In this document: positions 7,014 through 11,590 of the stretch, piece by piece
How positions within the stretch are numbered: position 1 is the stretch's first letter
Layout of the letters: the number at the start of each line of letters is the position of its first letter
Assembly (NCBI GenBank): GCA_025966215.1
Contig: JAOPVM010000325.1
Span: forward strand, 1-11,590
Direction: 5' to 3'
DNA from: Klenkia sp.
GTDB lineage: Bacteria > Actinomycetota > Actinomycetes > Mycobacteriales > Geodermatophilaceae
DNA length: 11,590 nucleotides
The notes under the pieces: model-generated
The model's database searches: none
What the model was told of the DNA's origin: nothing
What the model saw: only the letters and a program-made list of their open reading frames with translations
Translations under genes and position numbers: made by a program

Positions 7014-8278
7014 CCGCCGCCCCCGTCGCGCCGCCCCCCGAGGCCCGGCCGCCCGACGCCGCACCCACCGACGCGGTCACCCCGCAGACGGCCGCCGCGA
7101 GCGCGCCCACCCGGGAGCTGGCACCCGGGCCGACCGGGCCGTTGACCGGCATCCGGGTCGTGGAGTGCGCCTCGATCGTGCTGGGCCCGATGGCCGCCCA
7201 GATGCTCGCCGACATGGGCGCCGACGTGGTCAAGGTCGAGCCCCCCGAGGGCGACCTGACCCGCCGGATCGGCCCGCGCCGGTCCGAGGGCATGGGCTCC
7301 TTCTTCCTGTCCAACAACCGCAACAAGCGCAGCGTCGTCCTCGACCTCAAGGACCCGGCCGACCGCGAGGTGTTCGGCACCCTGGTCGACGGCGCCGACG
7401 TGCTGCTCCACTCGGTGCGCACCCCGGCCGCCGAACGGCTGGGCCTGGGCTATCCCGAGCTCGCCCGCCGCAACCCGGGCCTGGTGCACTGCCAGGTCAC
7501 CGGGTTCGCCGACGAGGGCCCCTACGGCGGCCGCGCCGCCTACGACGACGTCATCCAGTCGCTGTCCGGGCTGGCCATGCTGCAGACCGTCGTCACCGGC
7601 GTCCCGCGGTACATGCCGGCGATCTTCGCGGACAAGGTCACCGCGGTGCACGCGGCCTTCGCCGTCGCCGCCGCACTCGTGCACCGTGGGCTGACCGGCC
7701 AGGGCCAGCAGGTCGTCGTCCCGATGTTCGAGACGATGACCGGCTTCAACCTGCAGGAGCACATCTGGGGGCACGCCTTCGAGCCCCCGATCGGGCCGAT
7801 GGGCTACGAGCCGGTGAGCACCGCGGCCCGCCGTCCCTTCCCCACGCTGGACGGCTTCGTGTCGATGCTGCCGTACTCGGACTCTCAGTGGCGCCGGTTC
7901 TTCTCCCTCATCGACCGGGACGACGTGATGGCCGACGACCGGTTCGCGACCTTCGCCGCCCGCCAGCAGCACGTGCCGCTGGTCTGGGGCGAGATCGCCC
8001 ACCAGCTGACCCTGCGCACCAACGCGGAGTGGATGGCCCTGCTGGAGCCCGAGGACATCCCCTTCGCCGTGGTGAACACCCTGGAGGACCTCACCTGCGA
8101 CCCGCACCTGGTCGCCACCGACTTCTGGCAGCTGATCGAGGACCCGGTGGACGGCGTCCGCCGGCTGCCCTCCCCGGCCACCCGGATGTCGGCCACCCCG
8201 CCGACGGTGCACCGGCTGCCCCCGCGGCTGGGTGAGCACACCGCCGAGGTGCTGGCCGAACTCGGCGTGCGCCGCTAG
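7010..8278 (+). CDS. Class III CoA-transferase (CaiB/BaiF family)
   Basis: A 422-residue family III CoA-transferase. The conserved start of the fold, GPLTGIRVVECASIVLGPMAAQMLADMGADVVKVEPP, spans residues 43-79, and the catalytic Asp is most likely Asp179 in AAYDDVIQSLSGL (176-188). SNNRNKRSVVLDLK (101-114) and the C-terminal DPHLVATDFW are also typical. It would move CoA from an acyl-CoA donor to a carboxylic acid, activating the substrate without ATP. ATG at 7010 overlaps the preceding stop (ATGA) like the other operon junctions; an in-frame GTG at 6998 is possible but unsupported. Residues 1-42 are an Ala/Pro-rich, probably disordered extension that most family members lack. It is the last gene of the operon, followed by a 277-base gap. 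Confidence 0.92.
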   Translation: MTAAPVAPPPEARPPDAAPTDAVTPQTAAASAPTRELAPGPTGPLTGIRVVECASIVLGPMAAQMLADMGADVVKVEPPEGDLTRRIGPRRSEGMGSFFLSNNRNKRSVVLDLKDPADREVFGTLVDGADVLLHSVRTPAAERLGLGYPELARRNPGLVHCQVTGFADEGPYGGRAAYDDVIQSLSGLAMLQTVVTGVPRYMPAIFADKVTAVHAAFAVAAALVHRGLTGQGQQVVVPMFETMTGFNLQEHIWGHAFEPPIGPMGYEPVSTAARRPFPTLDGFVSMLPYSDSQWRRFFSLIDRDDVMADDRFATFAARQQHVPLVWGEIAHQLTLRTNAEWMALLEPEDIPFAVVNTLEDLTCDPHLVATDFWQLIEDPVDGVRRLPSPATRMSATPPTVHRLPPRLGEHTAEVLAELGVRR

Positions 8279-8378
8279 CCCGCACGCGGACACCCGTCTC
8301 CTGTCGCCCTACCGCGACCGCGACCGCCGGTTGCTGCTGGACGAACCGGTGACCCGCACCCACCGGCTGCCCACAGGT

Positions 8379-8430
8379 GACGAGGCCTCCGCGGACCTCC
8401 GTGCCAGGCAGACCCTCCGCGGGCCTCGTC
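8379..8430 (+). terminator. Long imperfect stem-loop after the catabolic operon (probable terminator)
   Basis: GACGAGGC (8379-8386) pairs with GCCTCGTC (8423-8430), then after a two-base bulge (8387-8388) CCGCGG (8389-8394) pairs with CCGCGG (8417-8422). The loop of 22 bases contains a small inner TGCC-A-GGCA hairpin. No T-run follows, which is common for actinobacterial terminators. It lies about 100 bases past the CoA-transferase stop and just before the next promoter. The rest of the 8279-8555 gap shows no supportable gene. Confidence 0.5.
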
Positions 8431-8451
8431 GTCGACCGGGCGCGGGGGCTC

Positions 8452-8481
8452 TTGACGACGTGTGATCGGCGACACTAGTTT
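8452..8481 (+). promoter_or_regulatory. Sigma70-type promoter of the isochorismatase-like gene, with an overlapping TTTTCGAA motif
   Basis: TTGACG (8452-8457), an 18-base spacer and TAGTTT (8476-8481) repeat the architecture of the operon promoter (TTGACA-18-TAGCTT). TTTTCGAA at 8479-8486 overlaps the -10, and its reverse complement TTCGAAAA occurs at the operon operator (1031-1038). Transcription should start near 8487-8489, placing a perfect 19-base palindrome in or at the start of the transcript. Confidence 0.55.
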
Positions 8482-8491
8482 TCGAACAACC

Positions 8492-8510
8492 GGATCTCGC
8501 ATCGAGATCC
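8492..8510. promoter_or_regulatory. Perfect 8-bp inverted repeat GGATCTCG-CAT-CGAGATCC (candidate operator)
   Basis: GGATCTCG (8492-8499) and CGAGATCC (8503-8510) are exact inverted repeats separated by CAT. The site lies 11 bases past the -10 and 35 bases before the Shine-Dalgarno site of the isochorismatase-like gene, a standard place for a dimeric repressor. It differs from the TTCG/CGAA sites, so a second regulator not encoded in this window is likely. A 5'-UTR hairpin is the other reading. Confidence 0.5.
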
Positions 8511-8555
8511 CGGATCACCTTGCGCGGCACGCGGCCGCGACACCGGAGGAGACAC

Positions 8556-9131
8556 ATGAGCACCGACGCCCGAGCAGCCGGCACAGCCCTGCTGGTCATG
8601 GACATGATGCCGGCGGTGGTCCCGGCCTTCGGTGGGGACGACGACCTGGTGGCGCGCCTGGACCGGGCGGCCGGCGCAGCCCGGGCGGCGTCGGTCCCGG
8701 TGCTCTTCGGCCGCGTCGCCTTCCGCACCGGCTATCCCGACGTGAGCGACAGCAACCAGCTGTTCTCCGGGCTCAAGTCGATGATGGACTTCACCGAGGC
8801 CAACGGCGACACCGGCTACCGCCCCGACCTCTCCCCCCAGGACGGTGACCTGGCGTTCACCAAGCGGCGGATCAGCTCCTTCGCCGGCAGCGACCTGGAG
8901 GTCCTGCTGCGCTCGCTGGAGGTGCGCCACCTGGTGCTGACCGGGGTCGCCACCTCCGGCGTGGTGCTGTCCACCCTGCGCGCCGCGGCCGACCTGGACT
9001 ACCGGATCACCGTGCTCTCCGACGGCTGCGGGGACGGCGACCCCGAGGTGCACCGGGTGCTCATGGAGAAGGTCTTCCCGACGCAGGCCACCGTGAGCAC
9101 CGTCGACGACTGGGTGGCCGGGCTCTCCTGA
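8556..9131 (+). CDS. Isochorismatase-like hydrolase without the usual catalytic cysteine
   Basis: A 191-residue alpha/beta protein of the isochorismatase-like superfamily. Asp16 in LVMDMM and Lys103 in FTKRRISSF match the Asp and Lys of the family's Asp-Lys-Cys triad. The cysteine loop, usually GVATDVCV, reads GVATSGVV (130-137), so the nucleophile is absent. True isochorismatases such as EntB and PhzD also lack this Cys and hydrolyse a vinyl ether, whereas Cys-containing members are amidases. The later SDGCGDGDPEVH (156-167) is the family's second conserved block. ATG at 8556 was chosen because GGAGGAG (8545-8551) lies just upstream; an in-frame ATG at 8520 would add 12 Arg-rich residues. 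It is a single-gene unit with its own promoter and a strong terminator. The substrate is unknown. Confidence 0.88.
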   Translation: MSTDARAAGTALLVMDMMPAVVPAFGGDDDLVARLDRAAGAARAASVPVLFGRVAFRTGYPDVSDSNQLFSGLKSMMDFTEANGDTGYRPDLSPQDGDLAFTKRRISSFAGSDLEVLLRSLEVRHLVLTGVATSGVVLSTLRAAADLDYRITVLSDGCGDGDPEVHRVLMEKVFPTQATVSTVDDWVAGLS

Positions 9132-9140
9132 CCCGACCTG

Positions 9141-9177
9141 CGACCACCCCGCCCGACATCGTCGGGCGGGGTGGTCG
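9141..9177 (+). terminator. Strong hairpin terminator after the isochorismatase-like gene
   Basis: A perfect stem pairs 9141-9157 with 9161-9177 (17 bp, core GACCACCCCGCCCGAC) around a 3-base ATC loop, starting 10 bases after the stop codon. No T-run follows directly, although seven Ts appear at 9214-9220, about 37 bases further on. Its symmetry means it could stop transcripts from either side. Confidence 0.85.
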
Positions 9178-9224
9178 TCGTGCGCGAACACGCCCCTGAG
9201 CTGCACGAATTCATTTTTTTGTGA

Positions 9225-9256
9225 CCGTTGACACGCCCGTTGACACGGCCCATGCT
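9225..9256 (+). promoter_or_regulatory. Promoter region of the SnoaL-P450-ferredoxin genes, with duplicated CCGTTGACACG
   Basis: An 11-base direct repeat CCGTTGACACG occurs at 9225-9235 and 9237-9247, with a 12-base period. Each copy holds a perfect -35 hexamer TTGACA (9228-9233 and 9240-9245). The first copy pairs best with CATGCT (9251-9256) at 17 bases; the second has no good -10 partner (ACAACC at 9263-9268). Either the first is the real promoter, or the repeat is an activator site overlapping the -35. Confidence 0.55.
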
Positions 9257-9268
9257 CCTGGCACAACC

Positions 9269-9282
9269 CGAAGAGGGTTTCG
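9269..9282. promoter_or_regulatory. CGAA-N6-TTCG inverted repeat upstream of the SnoaL-like gene
   Basis: CGAA (9269-9272) and TTCG (9279-9282) form an inverted repeat with starts 10 bases apart. It is the outward-facing version of the TTCG-N6-CGAA sites upstream, and a further TTCG follows at 9284-9287. It overlaps a separate repeat AACCC-N5-GGGTT (9265-9279). The site lies just before the Shine-Dalgarno site (AGGGAG, 9288-9293). Being short and reversed, it is the weakest member of the proposed operator set. Confidence 0.3.
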
Positions 9283-9297
9283 ATTCGAGGGAGAACC

Positions 9298-9795
9298 ATG
9301 ACCGTCACCGAGAGCCGGACCTGGACCGACCAGGAGCGCATCGAGCTGCAGCGCGCCTGCGTCAAGGAGCACCTGGCCCTGGAGAACGCCCACCAGAAGG
9401 ACCGCGTCCTCGCCGAGACGTTCGCCACCGAGGGTGTCTTCTACGACGTCGTCCCGGGGCACGCCCACATGGAGGGCCTGGAGCAGGTCCAGGACTTCTA
9501 CGACGCGCTCTTCGCGACGTTCCCGGACATCCACATCGAGATCACCCACCAGTACGACGTCGTGGGCTGCTGCATCCTGGAGGGCAAGGTCACCGGCACG
9601 CACTCGGCCGAGTTCGCCGGCGTCCCCGCCTCGGGCAACTTCGCCTCGTTCCCGTTCGCGGCCATGTACATCTTCGGCGACGACCCGAACAAGCTGATCG
9701 CCGAGCGCGCCTACTGGGACAACGACCTGTTGATCCGTCAGTTCAAGGGCGAGACCGCGGCGGTCACCGACTACCCGTGGGACCAGGGCAAGTAG
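9298..9795 (+). CDS. SnoaL-like / NTF2-fold protein (ester cyclase family)
   Basis: A 165-residue protein with the cone-shaped NTF2/SnoaL fold. Recognisable blocks are the helical start (13-45), FYDALFATFPDIHIEITHQ (67-85), GTHSAEFAGVPASG (100-113) and KLIAERAYWDNDLLIRQF (132-149). Asp141 stands where SnoaL-type cyclases keep their catalytic acid, but an alignment is needed. Members include polyketide cyclases, hydratases, epoxide hydrolases and steroid isomerases, so function cannot be given from sequence alone. Next to a P450 it may act on an oxidised product, for example by opening an epoxide or isomerising a double bond (inference). ATG at 9298 follows AGGGAG (9288-9293) by 4 bases. It is separated from the P450 by 147 bases containing a hairpin. 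Confidence 0.82.
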   Translation: MTVTESRTWTDQERIELQRACVKEHLALENAHQKDRVLAETFATEGVFYDVVPGHAHMEGLEQVQDFYDALFATFPDIHIEITHQYDVVGCCILEGKVTGTHSAEFAGVPASGNFASFPFAAMYIFGDDPNKLIAERAYWDNDLLIRQFKGETAAVTDYPWDQGK

Positions 9796-9802
9796 CCGGT
9801 CG

Positions 9803-9838
9803 GCCCGGGAGCGGATGCCACCGCGTCCGCCCCCGGGC
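9803..9838 (+). terminator. Stem-loop between the SnoaL-like gene and the P450 (terminator or attenuator)
   Basis: GCCCGGG (9803-9809) pairs with CCCGGGC (9832-9838), and after one mismatch GCGGA (9811-9815) pairs with TCCGC (9826-9830) around a 10-base loop. It begins 8 bases after the SnoaL stop codon. A smaller hairpin (GGCAG 9841-9845 with CTGCC 9857-9861) follows. I see no clear promoter between it and the P450, so it may only reduce read-through. Confidence 0.5.
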
Positions 9839-9942
9839 ACGGCAGTCGAGCCAGGGCTGCCCCCACGCCCCTGCGACCCCCGGCCGTACGTCCGCCCCCG
9901 GGTCGTCCCGCACGCCACCTGCGAGCCCCCGGAGAGCCAGCC

Positions 9943-11187
9943 ATGACCGACACCCGCGAAGCCCCGACAGCCACGACGACCACCACCGGCCGCGACCACT
10001 TCACCGACTTCGACCTGGACTCCCCCGAGTTCACCGCCGACTACGAGCAGGTGCTGGGCGACCTGGTGCAGAAGTGCCCCGTCGCGCACAGCGACGTGGC
10101 CGGCGGCTACTGGGTGGTGAGCCGGTACGACGACGTCCGGGACTGCGCCCAGGACTGGCAGACGTTCTCCAGCGAGGGCGGCTTCGAGCCCGGGCGCGGC
10201 GGTGAGGAGGGCGGCGCCAAGCTCTACCCGGTCGAGTTGGACCCGCCGTACCAGACCCGGTGGCGGACGGCTCTGGGCCCGCACTTCGGCCCGCGTGCCG
10301 TGCGCTCGCGCTCGGACAGCATCCGGGAGCAGGTCACGGCGCTCATCGACGGTTTCGTCGAGTCCGGCGAGACCGACATCGTCGAGTCCTTCGCCGCGCA
10401 CCTGCCCGGCCGGGTCTTCTTCGCCACCTTCCTCGGCGTCCCGCTGTCGGACCTCCCGTTCATCCAGACCGCCACCGACAACGCCATGCGCGGGCCCATG
10501 GAGGGCCGCGGCGAGGCGTGGGGTCAGGTCGCCGGGTACCTGGACGGCTACCTCCGGATGCGCCAGGACGAGCCGCCGCGCGGTGACTTCGTCGACGTCG
10601 TCCTGGCCGGCGTCGAGGACCACGACGGCAACCCGTGCTCCTGGGAGCACAAGCTCTACGTGATGATCGACCTGCTGGCCGGCGGGATCGGGACCACGAC
10701 CTACCTGCTCGCCGGGATGGTGCAGCACCTCGCGACCCACCCCGAGGACCGGGCCCGGCTGGCGGCCGACCCCACGCTGTGGCCCGGTGCCGTGGAGGAG
10801 CTCATCCGTTACTACGGCTCCATCGTCGCCCTGGGGCGGACCGCCACCAAGGACACCGAGGTGGCCGGTCAGCCGATCGCGAAGGGCGACTTCCTCATGC
10901 TGTCCTTCGCCGCTGCGTGCCGGGACCCCCGGGTGTTCGACGACCCGCACACCGTCGACATCGACCGGAAGATCGCGGTGAACCCGGCCTTCTCCTTCGG
11001 GCCGCACCGCTGCATCGGATCGCACATCGCCCGCCTCGAGGCCACCATCAGCCTCGAGGAGGTGCTCCGGCGGCTGCCCGACCTGCGGCTGGCCGAGGGC
11101 AGCACCCCGGTCTACAGCAACAGCACGATCACCCGGAACCTGGACTCGCTGCGCATCGCCTTCACCCCGCAGCCCCTCGGTCCCTGA
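9943..11187 (+). CDS. Cytochrome P450 with an atypical I-helix
   Basis: A 414-residue soluble bacterial P450 with no membrane anchor. The K-helix ExxR is Glu286-x2-Arg289 (EELIR) and the haem-binding loop is FSFGPHRCIG (350-359) with ligand Cys357. The I-helix motif, normally (A/G)Gx(D/E)T(T/S), reads GGIGTT (247-252): the acidic residue that normally helps proton delivery is Gly250, while Thr251 and Thr252 remain. The N-terminal 16 residues are Thr-rich and probably disordered. ATG at 9943 follows GGAGAG (9931-9936) by 6 bases. The stop overlaps the start of a ferredoxin gene (TGATG), so that ferredoxin is very likely its electron donor; no ferredoxin reductase is in view. Expected role is hydroxylation or another oxidation of a hydrophobic substrate that feeds the acyl-CoA pathway (inference). 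Confidence 0.95.
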   Translation: MTDTREAPTATTTTTGRDHFTDFDLDSPEFTADYEQVLGDLVQKCPVAHSDVAGGYWVVSRYDDVRDCAQDWQTFSSEGGFEPGRGGEEGGAKLYPVELDPPYQTRWRTALGPHFGPRAVRSRSDSIREQVTALIDGFVESGETDIVESFAAHLPGRVFFATFLGVPLSDLPFIQTATDNAMRGPMEGRGEAWGQVAGYLDGYLRMRQDEPPRGDFVDVVLAGVEDHDGNPCSWEHKLYVMIDLLAGGIGTTTYLLAGMVQHLATHPEDRARLAADPTLWPGAVEELIRYYGSIVALGRTATKDTEVAGQPIAKGDFLMLSFAAACRDPRVFDDPHTVDIDRKIAVNPAFSFGPHRCIGSHIARLEATISLEEVLRRLPDLRLAEGSTPVYSNSTITRNLDSLRIAFTPQPLGP

Positions 11188-11384
11188 TGCGGTACCTCGT
11201 CGACGAGGCGCTCTGCGGCGGCCACGGGATGTGTGTGGCCGCCGCGAGCACCGTCTACGCCCTGGACGAGGACGGGTACAACCGGGACACCGGCCGCACC
11301 GTCGAGGTGCCCCCGGGCCTGGAGGGGCCGGCGCGCACCGGGGCGGCCGCCTGCCCGGAGCAGGCCATCCGGCTGCTCGGCTGA
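11187..11384 (+). CDS. P450-associated 3Fe-4S-type ferredoxin
   Basis: A 65-residue ferredoxin of the size typical for actinobacterial P450 partners. The ligand pattern is Cys10-x2-His13-x2-Cys16 and Cys56-Pro, the CxxHxxC(x)nCP form. His13 stands where 4Fe-4S ferredoxins have their extra Cys, so a 3Fe-4S cluster is expected; ferredoxins with His at this variable position occur next to P450 genes in mycobacteria and relatives. ATG at 11187 shares one base with the P450 stop codon (TGATG), indicating coupled translation. Acidic residues (Asp6, Glu7, Asp27, Glu28, Asp29) could form the docking face (inference). Confidence 0.92.
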   Translation: MRYLVDEALCGGHGMCVAAASTVYALDEDGYNRDTGRTVEVPPGLEGPARTGAAACPEQAIRLLG

Positions 11385-11391
11385 GCGGTCG

Positions 11392-11407
11392 TCCCGGCGG
11401 ACCGGGA
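11392..11407 (+). terminator. Short hairpin just after the ferredoxin stop (weak terminator candidate)
   Basis: TCCCGG (11392-11397) and CCGGGA (11402-11407) form a 6-bp GC-rich stem around CGGA, 7 bases after the stop codon. No T-run follows. In DNA this rich in G and C such short stems are common by chance. The remaining bases to the window edge show no start codon with a Shine-Dalgarno site on either strand. Confidence 0.3.
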
Positions 11408-11590
11408 GCATCGGGCGGTGCACCCCTTCCGACGAACTCGCCGACAGCGGGCTGGACCTGACCACCGTGCTGGCCCGCGGCACTCCGCCGGCGGTCAGCT
11501 CGCCGCCGGGGCCGCCGCTGCGCCGAGTCGTCGGCAACACCCATCCGGGTCCACAGCACGAGGTCGGCGTCCGGTGCCACCGCCGCGGTC

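Noticed and set aside
4797..7064. 755-codon minus-strand open frame opposite the NMO and hydratase genes
   Set aside because: Length is explained by very high GC at third positions of the sense genes. The translation is low-complexity and shows no domain, while the sense strand encodes three clear families.
8279..8555. Possible small gene in the gap after the CoA-transferase
   Set aside because: Open frames here have no Shine-Dalgarno-linked start, read as Arg-rich strings, and overlap the stem-loop and promoter.
9211..11580. 789-codon minus-strand open frame opposite the SnoaL, P450 and ferredoxin genes
   Set aside because: Same antisense artefact. It would run against three well-supported genes with Shine-Dalgarno sites, and its sequence has no recognisable motif.

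Overview
The window is very GC-rich (by eye above 70%), with almost only G or C at third codon positions, GTG starts alongside ATG, Shine-Dalgarno sites and many ATGA-type stop/start overlaps. This points to an Actinomycetota chromosome. A Geodermatophilaceae or Pseudonocardiales relative is a guess from style only. No tRNA, rRNA, CRISPR or transposon sequence was seen.

Layout. (1) Positions 1-60 hold the first 20 codons of a minus-strand gene that leaves the window. (2) An IclR-family regulator (189-959) runs away from it. (3) A tight seven-gene plus-strand operon (1078-8278) starts at a good sigma70-like promoter: acyl-CoA dehydrogenase, flavin-containing monooxygenase, a cysteine-less thiolase-superfamily protein, its DUF35/OB-fold zinc-ribbon partner, a nitronate-monooxygenase-like flavoprotein, a crotonase-family hydratase and a class III (CaiB/BaiF) CoA-transferase. 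Five junctions are 4-base ATGA/GTGA overlaps. (4) After a long stem-loop comes a single isochorismatase-like hydrolase (8556-9131) with its own promoter and a 17-bp terminator hairpin. (5) A SnoaL-like protein (9298-9795), a cytochrome P450 (9943-11187) and a 65-aa 3Fe-4S-type ferredoxin (11187-11384) close the set. The last 206 bases hold no gene I can support.

How the parts may work together (inference). The CoA-transferase would load a carboxylic acid onto CoA, the dehydrogenase would make the enoyl-CoA, the crotonase would hydrate it, and the thiolase-like/DUF35 pair would cleave the 3-hydroxyacyl-CoA by a retro-aldol reaction, as in steroid side-chain removal by Ltp2-ChsH2(DUF35). The absence of a 3-hydroxyacyl-CoA dehydrogenase, and the loss of the thiolase nucleophile, fit retro-aldol cleavage better than thiolysis. 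P450/ferredoxin, FMO and the NMO-like enzyme would supply oxidations on a branched, cyclic or terpenoid-like substrate. The substrate is unknown.

Regulation. TTCG/CGAA inverted repeats occur between the divergent genes, over the operon promoter, and in related form at the two downstream promoters. The simplest reading is one regulon under the IclR protein. This shared operator set and the cysteine-less aldolase candidate are the two most interesting things in the window.
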